Below are positions 1-13,668 of a DNA stretch of 64,000 bases, one piece after another. A program made the translations under genes and the position numbers. The DNA lies in the NCBI GenBank assembly GCA_905178155.1, contig CAJINV010000002.1, forward strand, positions 12,651,386-12,715,385, written 5' to 3'. How positions within the stretch are numbered: position 1 is the first letter of the stretch; each line of letters starts with the position of its first letter. Under the pieces are notes generated by a model. The model saw only the letters and a list, made by a program, of their open reading frames with translations, ran no database searches and was not told the origin of the DNA. The stretch comes from Amoebophrya sp. A120 (Eukaryota > Sar > Dinophyceae > Syndiniales > Amoebophryaceae).

Positions 1-3000
1 CGGTGAAGACGAAGGTCACCTTTTCGCCCTTCGCACCCGCGGCGACGTACAGTCCGCGGAGGTCCTCGAACAGAGCGTTGTCGTTGTAGGTCTTCGTGAT
101 AGTGATCTGAAAGCACTTCTGGCGGGACGTGCTCGCGGACAGCCGGGTCAGGGACTGTTTCCCGGAACCACCGACACCGACCAGCATCGCGGACCCGCGC
201 GGGAACTGGATCGTGCGGTTGATGCGCATCATGTACCGCATGGCGTCGTCGAACAGCACCAGGTTCATGGCCGCCGCGGGGAACGTTTCGTTGAACCGCT
301 TCAGGTACTCGTAGGCCTTCATGCGGACGAACTCCATGCTCTGCATCGGCTCGTACACCTTCGGCGCCGGGACTTCCTCTCCCGTCTCCGGGTCCTCACC
401 GCCCTCTCGCTGGAAGTCGCACCACCAGTCCTGCATCTCCGCGACGCGCTCCGTCGCATCTTCGCCGAAGTGCTGGTTCATGTAATCGGTCACGGTCCGG
501 GACACGAACTCCTTGTCCACCTGACGGGACAACTTGTCCGCGAAGACGCGGGTGGTCTCGTGCTTCCACAGGGAAGAAACCAGGTCCGCGGTCTTCAGGG
601 ACTCCGACGGCGCTTCCAGGATACCCTGGAAGACACGCGACAACTCACGCATGTTGAAGATGTAGTGGAACCTGGCCGGGGTCGGCAGCAGGGAGTTCTT
701 GATCTTGTTCCACACATCGATCGTTACCGAGGTCAACTTCTTGGACTGGCCGATCGGCTCGTCCTTGAACCCGTTCTTGTTCGTGAAGCGCGCACGCAGG
801 ATGGAACCATAGATGTTGTCGACGGACACCGTCGCGGGCGCGACCATGTTGAAGCAGTAGAACTTGGACTTCAAGCGACTCGGCACATCGTTCCGACCGC
901 CACCCGGGTGGCCCATAGCGCCGAGGAAGGAAAGCGCCTCGATGGTCTTGAAGTCCCCGCGCTTATCCTTGTCGAGGAAGTAGAAACCCTCCATCTCGAT
1001 CAGCTGGCGCGTCAGCTCGTTCGTGACCTGATCGCCCCACTTGTTCACGACGGGCATGCTGATATCATCGAGGAACAAGGTCATCTCCTTGCCGCCCGGC
1101 GGGCAGAAGGTCTTACCGGTCTTACGCTCGACCTCCGCCTCGACGGTCTTCTGGAACCCGAGCGGTGTGGTCGCGGACGAAAAGTTGATGCGCTTGGCCA
1201 ACATGGTCTCGACGTTGAAGCGGGCCATGTACATGAGGCACGTCGAGGTCTTCGCGGTCCCTGCGCCACCGCACAGCAGCGAGGATCGGTAGACCGCCGG
1301 CAAGCGCACGCGCTGGTAATTCTGGATCACACCCATCAGGTACTCGGCACGGGTACTGTCCAGTGTGGGGATCAGCAGCGACGAGAAGATCAGCTTTTTC
1401 GGCGGCTTCCACTCTTCCGGCTTCCACTCGATGTACGGGCGGTGCTTCTGTTCCATATCGGGAACGTAGTCGAACAGGGTCTGGCCCTCCTTGCACGGGG
1501 GGATGCAGTCCTTCAGCTTTGCCACGTTCACGCTCTCGCAGAACTTCTCGTAGAACTTCACGCGTTCCTCCGGTTCGCACAGGCCGGTGAAACCCCACAC
1601 AATGCAGAAGAAGCACAGTCGCATGTAGGCCTCCTTGGGCAGGACCTCGTTCGCCTGCACGGCGGTGTGGAGAAGAGCGGAAAGCATGTTCAGCGTGTTC
1701 AAAATCACCAGCGAGTCGTTCAACGGCATCACGGTTTCGATGTTGCGGTTGAAGTAGTCGAACAGGTCCTCGCAGATACCCGTCCCCGGGGGCGGCGTGT
1801 ACACGAGCTTGTTGAAGATGTCGCGGATGTGCTCCGCCTCGTCGAACCGGTTCGCGTTGATCTCGGTCCGCTTTGCCAACCAGGAGGTCAGCACCGGCTT
1901 CCACCCCAAGTCGGAGGGAGAGATGAAGATGATCCCCGCCCGGGACACCGTGGCCGGAGACGCGTTCCGCAAGTTCTCGACCTCGAACACGATCTTGCAG
2001 TTATCCGTCATCGGGAACCGATCGTTGTTCGCCAGGGTCAGAATCTTGTTGTCGTCCAACACCGTGTTCAGGTTCTCGATCCAGATCGCGTCGACCGGAC
2101 CGTCGCACACGATCCACGTGGTGTACTTCAGATTACGGTTGTTGTAGCGGGCCCAAATGGACGCGAACACACCCGGGGTCCACTCCTCGGAGACCGGATC
2201 CTTGACCCCGTACATCTGGGAGTCGGTGATCGCCTTCGGGTTCATAATCGCGGTGCGGTGGGGAAGCCCATTGTCGTTCAAGGTTCCGACCAAGGTCATC
2301 ATGATTTCGGTCTTCCCGCACGCGGTCGGGCCGACCAACATAAAGCCGTGGCGCACGAGGGAGGTCTCGTACAACTGAATGATCTTCAGCATCCAAGTGT
2401 CCCACTCGGTCAGCTTCTTGGCTTTCGCGATCTTGCGCGCGCCGCCGTCGATCTCCGGGTAAGTCTTCTTCGGCGGATCCGCCGTCTTCGGGAACAAATC
2501 CTTCAGCAAGGCGAGGAACAGCGGCACGTCATCGGCGACGAATTTGGACAAGTTCATATCGCGGGCGGTGCGCATAAACAGCATCTCTTCGTCCATGTCT
2601 GGGGGCTCCGCACGCTTCACGATACCGGAGGTACGCAGCACGGACAGAATGTTCCGCAGACCGAAGTCGTAGTGACGCTGCTTGGACAACTGCTGTTCGC
2701 ACAGACCGTACAAAACGAAGAACTTCTTTCCCAAGACGTCCATCATGCTGTAACCGACGGAGGCGAGCTTCACCTTCATGATCGTCTCACGGTTTGGCAC
2801 CATCATGCACACGCCGCGGAACTGGACCTTCAGGTTCTCCGGCAGCTCCTGGCGCCCGGCGTAACCCGGGTTCATGGTGATGAAGTACCCGACCGAGGGG
2901 ATCAGCCGGATCGGCGCGACCTCACCCGGGAAGGGCATCATCTTGGCGTTCTGACGCTTCCCCTGCGTGATCGCCTCCACCTGCATCGCGACCACGGAGA

Positions 3001-6000
3001 GCACCTCCACCTCAATCCGGTTGAACTCGTCGAAGCAGCCCCAGATACCGCTCATGCACAGACCCTTGAAGATCTTACCGCAATCGCGGAACCGCAGCTG
3101 ATCGGAGCAGTTGGTGACCATCACGAAGATACCGAGCGTACGCCCCATATCCTTGGTCGTCTCCGTCTTGCCCGTCCCGGCGGGACCGGCCGGCGCCCCA
3201 CCCAGGAACATACCGAGCGCTTGCGACAGCGTCACGTAGCACCTGTCGGTCAGCGCGGTGATACACAGTCGCTCCTTGCAACCGAGGTACTCGTAGCTGT
3301 AGGTGAAATCCACGTCGGCGATCGAGATGATGCAGTGCTCGATGTCGGATTTCCAGTACAGACGCGTCTGACGCAGCCACTCGAAGTCGTTCTCGTCCTT
3401 CACCTTGTGCGCCTTCACCTTCTGCCACACCTCCTGGAACAAATCCTTCTGATGCACGTGCACCGTCACGAGCGTCTCGAACTTGGTTCGGTTCATCTTG
3501 CTCCCCAGGTCCATCAGACACGCCCCGACCAGGTCCTGCATGATCTGGACGAACTTCTTGTTGGTCAACGCCATGATGGTCTTGTCCTTTTCCTTGCTCA
3601 TCTTGATCAGCGCGTCCTCAAAGTCCACGGTCCACACCACCTGGATTCCGAGCAGCGCGACCTGGGCGATGTACTTCTCCGCGAAGTCCTTCACCGACAC
3701 GCCGTTCAGAATGTTCCCGGTCTCGCCGCACGCGATCTTGCACTCGCGCCGCACGGACCGCGCCACCTCCGCCTCGAGCACGTTCAGCCAGTCCTCGATG
3801 TTGCCCACCGCCTGCTGCGGGGTCACGAAGTTCACGTACTCCGCACCGGTACCGACCAGCGACAGGCACTGCGTCATCTTCCGCCGGTCCTTGGCGTCGA
3901 AGGTCACGCGCGAAATGGAATCGAACAACTTCTCGAAGTCCTCCTGGATGGCCTCGGGGTCGGAACCCTGGGACAAAATCTTCAGCAGCGCGGGATCGGA
4001 CGTGAAGTAGAAACGGGGGAACTTGTTCCGCTTGCCCTCCAGGTACGACTCCAGCGACTTCTGGCACTGCTCCAGCCCGACCTGCAGGACGGGCAGCAGC
4101 TGCTTCAGCATGTCGTTCTGACAGCAGTTCACGACGTTGCGCATCTCCGCGGACTTGCCCATGATCCGGATCCAGTCCTTGTCGATCTGTTGGAACTTCT
4201 TGGCCTCCATCGGCATCTGCTTGGCGATATCACCGCCCGTGAACACGGACTCCAGGGACGTCCACATCTGCTGCACCTTGAACCAGCGCTCGATGGTGTC
4301 GGCCGTGTCGGACAGGGTCATGATCATCGTGCCCAGCTCCTCCTTGAAGGGGATGGAGTGACGCTGCGCGTTCATGGTGTTCAGCGCCATCACGGTTTCC
4401 TCTAAAATCTCCTGCACCTCACCCACGCGACCGGGCGCCATGCAGCAGGGGTAGTCGCGGGACTTCCACGTGGTGAAGTCGAAGTTCATGCCCGACCACT
4501 GCTCGCTGATTTCGGCCAGCTTCTTCTCGATGATCAGCTGTTTGTCCGCGGACTCGCAGATGTCAGACACCTCGTCCGTGAACTCGTTCAGCTTGGCGTC
4601 GATCAGGTTCTGCAGCTTGAAGGTGTCGGACTCGATCGGGAGCTCCTTGCCGGTCAGGTCCATCACCTGCTTCCAGTGCCGGGGCATGATGGACGGCTTG
4701 GCGAGCTCCGTCAGCAGGGGGAGCACTTCGCTGAAGTCGTCGATCTCCTTCTTCAACTCCAAGTACGCGGGCCACTCACGCAGCACCTTCGGCATGCGCT
4801 TACACCGACCGGCGAACTTTTCGGTTTCCGACTGCATGACTTCCACGTGGTCCGGGGTTTCGGCCCACAAGTAGTCCTTCCACTCCTTGATGGTGTCCAA
4901 GACCACCACGTACAAGTCGTACAGCTGGCCCAAGTACTCCAACTCGCCCTTGGTCTTGTCCAGCTTCGGGTACTGCTGGTGCGGCAACCCGAACAAGTCC
5001 TCGCCGAGGAAGTAGATTTGCTGTTTGCGCTCGCGGATCTGGTACTCCTCGCGGAACCGTTTCAGGCGCTCGACCGCCTGCTTCGGCGGGATGCCATCCA
5101 CCATGGGACCGTTGGCCTCGTAGTTCTTGCGGAAGTCCTGCACGTCCTTCTTGAAGTTGTTCACCGTGGTGATCAAGGTCTTCTTGTGCTGCGCCTGCTG
5201 CGCGGAGAGCACGTCCTGGCGGGCCTCGCTGTCCTGCAGCAGCTTGTCCCAGGAGGTGCGCAACATGGACCGCATGTCCTGTTCGTCCTTGTCGATCAGC
5301 TGCGGCGTGTACGCGTCGAGGATCTGGTACATGTGGGTGATGGGCCCGAACTCCAGCTCGATCTCGGACTGCTTCGCCCGCACCTCCTGCAGGGTCTGCA
5401 TCACAAACCCGAGCGCGTCGATGTCGCCATCGCCGACCTCGCGGTTCAGTTTTTTCGACGTCTGCTTCACCATTTCGGACACGGAGTCCAGCTTGCCGCG
5501 GGCCTCGATGTGCAACTTCTTGGCAAAGGCCATCTTCCACATCTGCGCCAGCTCGACCAGAGACTTGGACAGGCCGTCGGACTTCAGCACCAGCGCGGAG
5601 ATCTGCGCCTTGCCGCTGTACCGCGCGGCGTCCTCGGCCATGCGAATGAAGGACTTCACTTTCGACTCGAAGTCGGACAGGGTCGGGATCGAGTCCTGAA
5701 ATTCCTTGTACTCGTCCTCCACGTTCTTCATCCACAGCATGTTGAACTTGTCGAAGGTCTGCACGTAGTTGTCGCACTCGCGGCGCGCGGACTGGATGGA
5801 ACCCGAGAGCAGGAGCACCACCTTGAGGATTTCCTTGTCCTGGGAAATGCGGTCGTAGAAGGTTCCCTGGGCGGCCGACCCCTTGATCGGGGGTAAATTA
5901 GGGTTGATGATCAGCTGCACCGCCTCCGGGATCGTGACCGTGTCCCACGCGTCGATCATCTTGCTGCACTTCAACACCGCGACGGCGCCGCCGTTCACCG

Positions 6001-9000
6001 CGGACTGGATGTCTTCGATCGTCGGCTTCAGCCGCACGCCCACACCGTCCAACTCCAGATCCACGTCGAAGAACGGCGGGGACATCGGCGTCGCGGACGC
6101 GCCGCCCTCCTCGTCCTCCTTGCCCTCCTTGTCCTCGACGGACGCGGCGATGGAGATCTTTCCGGAGTCGCGCTTCGCGGTTAACCGGGTCTTGATCGCG
6201 TTCAACGACCGGCGCGTGGCGTTCAGCAGCGCCTGGTACATGGACCAGTTGTAGTGGGCCTTCACCTTGATGATCTCGGACTCCGACACCCCGCGCACGT
6301 GGCTGTCGATCGGGAATCCAACGATCTGCACCAGCAGGTCGTCCACGCTGTCCTCGATCTCCAGCGACTTGGCGTGCAAGAAAGTGGTGATCTCGCGCAC
6401 GTGCTTCTCCTGGATGTCGATGAAGTCGTCCAGGGACACGGTTTCGGACTCCTCGGGCAGCGAGACGAGCAGCAACCGCGCAACGGCCTTCAGGCTCGCG
6501 TCGACGCGGTTCTCCATGATGTCGTTGACCGTGAGGACCAACTGTTCCAGTTTCCGCAACTCCCGCCACACCGTGTCGATGTAGTTGGTGATGTTCATGG
6601 ACGTCCAGGTCAGCGTCACCCGCCCGGGGCGCAACTGGAACTCCAGGTTGTCCAAGTGCGGCTTGAGCAAGTTGGACGCGATCGGCTTCACGGTCTGCAC
6701 GACCCGGCGGTACTCGCGGAGGACGAAGGAGAGCTCGTTGTAGTAGCCCTTGAACTTCGCTTCTTGCAGCAACACCATCTTGGCGGATTCCGGAATCTCG
6801 ATGCCCATGCGGTCCAGGCACTTCGTCTCGCGAATCAGCTGCAGAATCTCCCAGTCGAAGTTGACGTGCAACTTTCCGTCGTCCGGGTGCCGGACGATCA
6901 GCGTCGACTGCAAACCGGACTTCGCCTGCTCGATGCTGTGCACCCAGGCCTGGTACCAGAGCGTTTCAAACTCCACCAAAGTCTTCGCCATCTTGTTGTA
7001 CATGCGGATGATCTTCTTCGCGTCTTTCCCGGCGAGCACCGACGGGGAGCGCTGGAACTTCTGCATCGGGCCCTCGATGCGCTTCAGCAGGTGCCGCGCC
7101 CACGTGATGTTCCCCGCCACCGGGGGCAGGTTGCGCACGAGCGGCGGCGCCGCTTTGTGCTTCTCGTACTGGTCCTGCACCGTGGTGAGCTCGAGCCCGT
7201 AGTTGTGGAAGATCACGGTGAACTTGGATTCCAAATCCGACCGCAGCGTCTCGCGCTGCAGAATGGACTGAAACTTTTTCAACAAGTTCAAACTGCTGGT
7301 GATGCTGGTGATAGACTCAAACGACTGGTTGATGAACTGCTGCAAGGCGGCTTCCAGGTCGCTGATGCGGACGTTGAAATCCACGTAATCCCGGTCGAAC
7401 CGGTTGTGGTGGAAGTCCAGCAGATCGTGGCGCTTGTTGCGGAAGTCGTCCATGATGTACTTGAAGTTGTCGACCAAGACCTCCATGCCGTCGAAACGGT
7501 GCTGCGACAGCGACTGGAACTGGTAGATCGTGGAGAACATATCGATCAGCTTCACGACGCGGCGGCAGAACAGGTCGAAGCGACCGAAGATCAAGGTTTC
7601 CGAGAAGTCGAACTGCTTGCCCTTGGGCAGCGCCATCAGCTTCTCCTTGGTCTTGCGGTACTCCTCCTGGTAGCACTCGTTCATTTTCAGGCAGAGCTCC
7701 AGATTCCGGATCAGTTCCGTCGGGTTGCGCTCCCACAGCTGGTCGGACGACGCATCCTCATCGTCGCCGAGGATGCACATCTTGCAGTTCAGGATCATCT
7801 GGTTGGTCACCTTCGTCAGCAAGTTCGTCATGCGCTCCGTCGTGTTGTAGTACCGAGCGATGGTGTGAATCATCTTCACGCCGTTCAAAAGCGCCGGGAT
7901 GTTATCCACGATGGACTGCGGCGTGCCGGTGTACAGAGGCTCGAGGAATTTGTCCAAAGAACCGAGGTACTTCACGTTGTCCTTGGCTTCGTTGAAGGAC
8001 TCCGTGATCGACACGTCAATGCGCTTCCACCTGGGAAACGGTTGCATGAAAAAATAACAAACTGGGATGTGAGACTGCGAAAAACAACAAAAAAATGACG
8101 GAGCATATGCGTAGAAAAAGCCACAACAACTGTTTTACAGTTATTGTGGTCGGGAATGAAATGAGAATAATCGCAAGCAGAATTATACCTTCGCAAGACC
8201 GCGACGACGTTCGCGCGTTGCGCGGACTCGTTCGGGACACGGGACGCAGCGTGCAGCACGGCGAAGACCGTTTTGAAGTCCTTTCCCTTCAGCCGCTCCG
8301 TGATGCTGGTAATCCGCTGCATGCGCGCGCGCCAGATCTCCAGCTCCGTGCGCGGCCCCGGGGTCTCGTTTTCCTCGTTGGCCTGGTTGCCCTCGAGGAA
8401 GGACTCCACCTGCTCGCACCACTCGCCGAGCAGTTCCTCGTAGTACTGCACCAAGTCCGGCTGGTTGGTCGCCAGCTGCGTGTAGTCCACGCGCTTGGCG
8501 GACACGTCCTTCTCCGGGTCCAGCGGCTTCAGCTCGATGCCGCCGGCCATGGACCGGACCGCGTCGCCCAACTCCTCGTTGAACTTGCCGAGCATCTTGA
8601 CGAACTCGGTCTTCTGCTCGGTGGGGCACTGGCCGAAGGAGGTGCCGGTGGTCTTGTTGATCAAGGGGACGAAGTAGTTCGTCAACCCGGCGTTCAACGA
8701 CGCGAGCGGCGCGCCGGAGATCTCACCGTAGAGCAGATCCGGGTCGGTGGCCACGTCGTCCTTGATGGCCTTGTCCTCGGCGCAGGTGCGGACAAAGTAG
8801 GCCGCGCGGCCCTTCAGTCGCTCCTTGTCGCCGTACGTAAGGATGACCTTCGCCCGTCCGGGACCGTCCACGTACTCGCCCGTCTCGAGGACGACGTCGG
8901 GCTTCTGGTAGTACACGAACAAGTGGGACTTTTTCGCCGCGCCGGACAGAAAGGAGTCCACCATCTTGGTGTTGTCGCGCAAACACTGGTCCACCTCGTT

Positions 9001-9075
9001 CTGGATGCCCTTGTCGCCCGCCGGGTCGAACACCATCGCGGCGTTCGCCGACATCCATTGCACACGAGCCGACAT
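1..9075 (-). CDS. Axonemal outer-arm dynein heavy chain (3' end beyond window)
   Basis: This motor subunit drives ciliary/flagellar beating by ATP-dependent sliding along microtubules. It starts at the ATG at 9075-9073 (MSARVQWMSANAAMVF). A 158-bp GT-AG intron lies at 8031-8188, and the frame then stays open to base 1. Reading right to left: N-terminal tail, DHC_N1 and linker (about 9.0-3.5 kb), AAA1 P-loop GPAGTGKT near 3155-3200, AAA2 P-loop GPTACGKT near 2310-2345, AAA3 P-loop GGAGTAKT near 1245-1285, and AAA4 P-loop GVGGSGKQSL near 140-190. The stalk, AAA5, AAA6 and C-terminus lie outside the window. About 2,970 codons are present, as expected for two thirds of a 4,500-residue heavy chain. 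The tail and linker wording suggests the gamma (DNAH5/DNAH8) class, which is an inference. Strong G/C bias at third positions leaves long open frames on the opposite strand; these are shadows. Confidence 0.95.
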
Positions 9076-10334
9076 GGTGGTGGTTAGAGTTTTTTTTCAC
9101 AAAAAGTTCAAAAAGATTTTTTTGGTTTTTTATACTTGGATACTTTCCGTGTCGCTTTCAAACGCTGCTGCTCTCCGTTATCCTTGTTTCTGCAAGGACA
9201 AGAAGACACGCGCACCGCTGCGGCGCTTTTCGTGGCAGAACCTTATACGACTTTGTCCTTAGATTTGCCTGGAATTTATTCCCCCCACAGGCAAAATTGC
9301 TACACGCGCGCCCTGTGAAGAGCCGCGTACCTCCCCAGCAAAAAAACTAAAGTGGTTTTTGATTGATGAATTGATTTTTGTTGTGTGTTGAAAATATGGC
9401 AAAGCTCTTTTTCTCGCTCACGATGCAGGATATTTTTCTTTCTAGAGTGCGTTTATTGAAAAGCTCTAGCAGGTAAATCTCACCAGGAGAAATGAAACTC
9501 AAACTTCTAAAAGCTAAAGCTATGAAATTAAGAATAGCCTTTATTTCTGGGATAAGCTCAGTTGGTGCCTGGGATTGTTTTTTGGATTTCCGAAGATCGG
9601 GGAATTGCTTTTCGCGGTCACGTGAACGGTATAAGGAAGCAGCACTGTGGAAAGCAGTTCGAGGGACGAAAAGTGAGTACGAAAAAAACATCACTCGATA
9701 AGCGGACGTATTTCAAGAATCAGACGGCAACTTCACGACCCAAAAACTAGGACTCTCTCGACGGATATGGACGTAAATGCACGTATTACTGAACGAAGTT
9801 CTTACGTAGAACATTTCCGCACGATAATGGGCTGGAACTAGCGTGTAACGACGAACGTCTTTGTGATAGATACAGGTGGCGCTTTTTTCGAGCTCTGCTC
9901 CTGCATCTGCTTTCTTGTGTACAAGGGATGCACATACTCTAGCTCACATAGAAGTGGGCGTCAATCCTACAAGGAGAGTAAAGAACTACTCTAAAATAAG
10001 CTCTACTTTGTTTGCGACGACTTTTAGTTTAATATTTTGCGCACACATATTCAGTCAAAATATTTCTTCGTCAGTGTCGCTTGCAATTCCGTTGAAACTA
10101 TTTGCTTATCTGAAAAGGTTACTTTTGCGTTTGCCATTCTAACACCGAATTCGTGACTGCATTATCAGGGGCATTTATTTTTGTTGCAAGGGGTAGGACA
10201 TTTTGGCGCTATCTAGGTTTCAGTACATTGTTTTGCAAAGAAGCAGATCATCTGGTAAATTCTTTCTAGGAAATTTGTCTCTGTTTTGCTCTACGAGTTC
10301 GGCGAATCAATATCAATCGACAATCGTCGACTTT
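9076..10334. other. Intergenic region, no gene seen
   Basis: This is the 5' flank of the dynein gene and the 3' flank of the Cys-rich gene. Base composition drops to AT-rich and no frame shows family motifs or coherent exon structure. Short ORFs here read as random composition. Confidence 0.6.
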
Positions 10335-13300
10335 TTACAAGTACACCACCATCACACCCACGAGAAAAGCCAGCACGCCGAGACCGTTCCGCACACTGGA
10401 GTTGCAATTGATATTGCAGGCGACTTCTTGCCGGAACTGCAAAGTTTTTATAACCCTTTGCGTCCATGTTGTATGTATCTCTTAGTGATGAGGTGAAGGA
10501 TACTACAGACAGTATGCCGGCATAAGAAAAAGTGTCAGTGGGTGTAGAACAAAAATCACGACCAGAAACATCAAGGATTTCATCATCTTACCGGAGCCAC
10601 GGTGGCAATCCCGGAATCATCGGTGAGCAAGATTGTGGGTGCTTCTGTGGTCGTCGCGAGACCCGGCAAGAGCTGTTGGTTCGGGTCGACCTCCGGCAGG
10701 TTGAACTCCTGGCACATCTCCTTGTGCGCCTCCAGGCAGTCTGGGTGGGAGTCTCGCTGATCGTTTGCGCAGAAGATGCGGCCTGTTGGTTTGGATTTTT
10801 GCGCTTAAGGGAAAAAGTTGTACAACATCCTACGTATTCTTGCGCGGCAGAATTTTATTGCAGATTAATACATAGGGTTGCTTGTTACTGTTACTATGGC
10901 TATGCACATCAGCTGCAAAAGAAAATAAAAAATTCTACTATACATTCCATTCGCTGGCATTCGTCGTTGGTTGGATTATACATTGCAGATCAATAAGGTT
11001 ACTTATTGTTCTAATAATAATCAATAAGAATCAATAAGAATTGGATAAATTCTAATTATACATTGCAGATCAATAAGGTTACTTATTGTTACTCTTGCTA
11101 TCATTATGCGCATCAGCTGCACAAAAAAACAATATGGCGCAAGCTTCTTCGGTACTGTAATAGCTACCAAGGTGAGCCAGAAACTGCTCTCGAACTGCTT
11201 GACTTTCCTAAAGGTAAACTGTCTGCACCGGATTGCTTTGAGAGCCGGGCATCTCGGACGACGCAACACCACCCGTTTTAGCAGTGAAGGGAAGTCCAAT
11301 TGGGGTCCACTACTCGCTACCACCCTCACGCGTAGTGTTCAGAAGATACTCCCCTAAGAGCTGGGAAGCATCCTCAACCACCCGACAGACCTGACACAAA
11401 ACCCGCCGCCTCTGGGTGATGTGAAAGTCGAATAGGAAAAACCAAGCCCCAAGCTATGCCCGGTAGCTAGCTTCTTTGCAAATGCAGCAAAGCTGGCCAG
11501 AACGAGAGCGCCACCGAGCTTAGTGATCAACACGGAGCTATACACACTTCGCTGCGGCCAACCTTTGCGCAGAGAGTTTTTCACTTTTTTTTCCGCGTGC
11601 TATCTGTTTTTTCTTTTGCTCCACTGCGTCTTTTATGTCCTGATTTTCTCAGGCTCTTTCTTTTCTCAGATAGTCTTGCTTGCTTTTCTTTTTTTTTTTG
11701 CGGAGTCGAGATGTCATCTTGTAGGTTGCGCGATAAAAGGAACAAGGTTATTGATTGGGGATTTCATTTTTGCAAAAAAAATCCGCCGGCCTTGCCGGCC
11801 CCAATCTGCCCATTGGCCAAACGGAGAAAAAAAAAAAGAACAAGCCCCTCTCCCCCCCTATGGACTAGATTCTTGCTTTCCTCAGAGTGGTGAGGACAGA
11901 AAGAATACTTTATGGCGTCTACGAACGATCATCAGAAAGAAAAGTAAGAATTTCGCAAAAGAAAAAGACACCGATAGCATCTCTCAAGCAAGAGCAAGAG
12001 CTGGACTGCCTTTACTACCTGGCTTTCACCTAGGCATTACAGACATTCAAGCAGAACATCAAGCAACGTGGTGCGGACAAAAACAAAAGTCTCGTATCCT
12101 ATCTGGTAGACAAAAACAAACATTTTAACGCAGGCAATTCCACTATAAAACATTTTAACGCATGCACAAAAAAATGAAAAATTCTACTATACATTCCATT
12201 CGCTGGCATTCGTCGTTGGTTGGATTTTCCTTGCAGCCGGAGATGTATGGATGTGTCAGGATCGAAATCCACAAAATCGAAAAACTTGTGATGCGTAAAA
12301 TGTAGGGCAATGAAGGCCTGTATTGGGGAGCAGGCAAATGAGACCGATTGTCAGCCTGTTTAGGGGTATGCAACGCGCTGCCAGAGTAGCATGACAGGAG
12401 CAGCCTTCTTTGCCAAAACAGCATGACATACTGGATTTGGGTGCTCTCGAAATTTGTCATGCGCCGCTTGGAAACTGAGGCTCCAACTGACATCGATTTT
12501 GTGCATCGCAAATTTTTCGACTTTGTCAATTTCGACTCTGACACTTCCATAAGATGCAGATCTCCATTAAAGTCATGTCGCACTGCTGTCGGAATCTGTA
12601 ATATAGAGGATCATCATCTTCATTCAAGCAAAATCTAGTACGATAATCTTTCGGTTTCCGCCGGCTAGGTGTACTTGTTCTAGGCCAGGTACTATATTCC
12701 TTTTCATCCTGTCACTGTATCTATTGGCGTCACGAAAGCAAAATCGAGTACGGTGGCACACAGCGGTCGCGTTTGAAGTCCGCTTCGTAGCCATCCGGAC
12801 AGCGCTGGCATTCTCGGTCCAGGATTGACCCTGGCGGGCTCACGCGCGGTGCATCGTAGGTGCCGCCCTTGCTGTCCTTGGCCATCACGCTGGGGCACAC
12901 TTCGTAGGAGTCGCACCTGCGCGAGTATTCGCAAAAAAAGTCTCATACAGCCAACCACGACGAGAAATGTCAATGTGCACGCGGATTGATGTATGATGCT
13001 CTTCCTCTTATTTCTAGGCGGTAAAAATACTGCATGAAAACAAGAAAGCCAAACACTGTCCAATACCCGCTGCAGAAATCGCCGGATTGGCACTGCAAGC
13101 ACTCCAGTTGCCCGCGCTCGGAGAGATACAGTTCGCCCTTCGGGAAGTAGCCCAGTTCGTCTTTGTCGCATGTGCTGATGGTACAGTCAAAGCAGCACTG
13201 GTACATGCCCTTTGGACACACCGGGATGAAACAAATCCCGTCTTCGTCCTGGCAGGGGCAATCCAAGTCCTCCAGAATGACCACGTTGAGTTGCGCCCGG

Positions 13301-13668
13301 ACCTGGGGAACGACTACCGGGTCCAACGAGTTCAGCATCGACGTGAGCAAGAGAAACGCACTCTTCTTCGCGCTGGACACGTGCGAGTTATTTCTAGCGG
13401 CAGCGAAAGTTGTAGTTCGAGATGCTCGACTTCTGCTCCTCCGTCGCGATGGACTGGACGCGGACGAAGAACTTGGTGCTGTCCTAGCGTCGTGATAAAT
13501 GCGGCCGTAGAGGCATTCATCGTCGGATGCCATGCTAGTTGTAGTAGTGCCATCTACTTCTTCTAGCGGTGGGTAGGTGTCGGCATCTTCCTGCAGTACA
13601 CTCCTTCGGATGCATTTGCTCCTCCCGCCACCCGCAGCACTTCTCGAGCCGGCAGCGGCAAACTCCAT
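10335..13668 (-). CDS. Cys-rich membrane-anchored surface protein, five coding segments
   Basis: I do not recognise a named family. Exons inferred from splice motifs with matching phases: 13067-13668 (first ATG at 13668), 12753-12916, 12552-12595 plus 12193-12245 (interrupted by an intron-like mobile element), 10592-10782 and 10335-10436 (TAA at 10335). The first exon has a Ser/Arg-rich head, a hydrophobic stretch (AFLLLTSMLNSL) that could be a signal anchor, then CPCQDEDGICFIPVCPKG and many further cysteine pairs. Cys-rich motifs continue through all exons (ICISGCKENP, FCANDQ, HPDCLEAHKEMC). The last exon ends in a hydrophobic tail (GVLAFLVGVMVVYL) just before the stop, which would fit a GPI signal or a C-terminal anchor. 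A 50-bp copy of the end of exon 3 sits inside the following large intron. Start and exon edges need transcript support. Confidence 0.6.
10928..12226. repeat. Dispersed 50-bp direct repeat copying an exon end
   Basis: The 50 bases at 12177-12226 recur almost exactly at 10928-10977. The downstream copy contains the last codons of exon 3 of the Cys-rich gene and its GTATAG donor, so the upstream copy is an exon/donor fragment lying within the following intron. Its origin is probably a local segmental duplication. Confidence 0.75.
10975..11090. repeat. 36-bp direct repeat inside intron
   Basis: The segment 10975-11010 (ATTATACATTGCAGATCAAT...) is repeated at 11055-11090. Both copies lie in the large intron of the Cys-rich gene, next to the exon-fragment copy at 10928-10977. 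No coding meaning is seen. Confidence 0.75.
12246..12551. mobile_element. Introner-like element G, 306 bp, TSD AGATG
   Basis: Begins TATGGATGTGTCAG and ends CTTCCATA. The two ends form inverted arms of about 49 bp with roughly nine mismatches. A perfect 5-bp duplication AGATG flanks it (12241-12245 and 12552-12556). It splits a codon run of the Cys-rich gene; dropping the element plus one TSD copy gives an open frame reading MEICISGCKENP. No GT-AG pair is possible at these ends in the gene's direction. The interior carries GCATGACA motifs seen in most other elements of this window. Confidence 0.8.

Noticed and set aside
470-8098. Very long plus-strand open frames (1,311, 614 and 406 codons) opposite the dynein gene
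   Set aside because: They are antisense shadows of a GC3-biased coding sequence. Their Leu/Val/Arg/His-rich composition mirrors dynein codons and they show no domain of their own.
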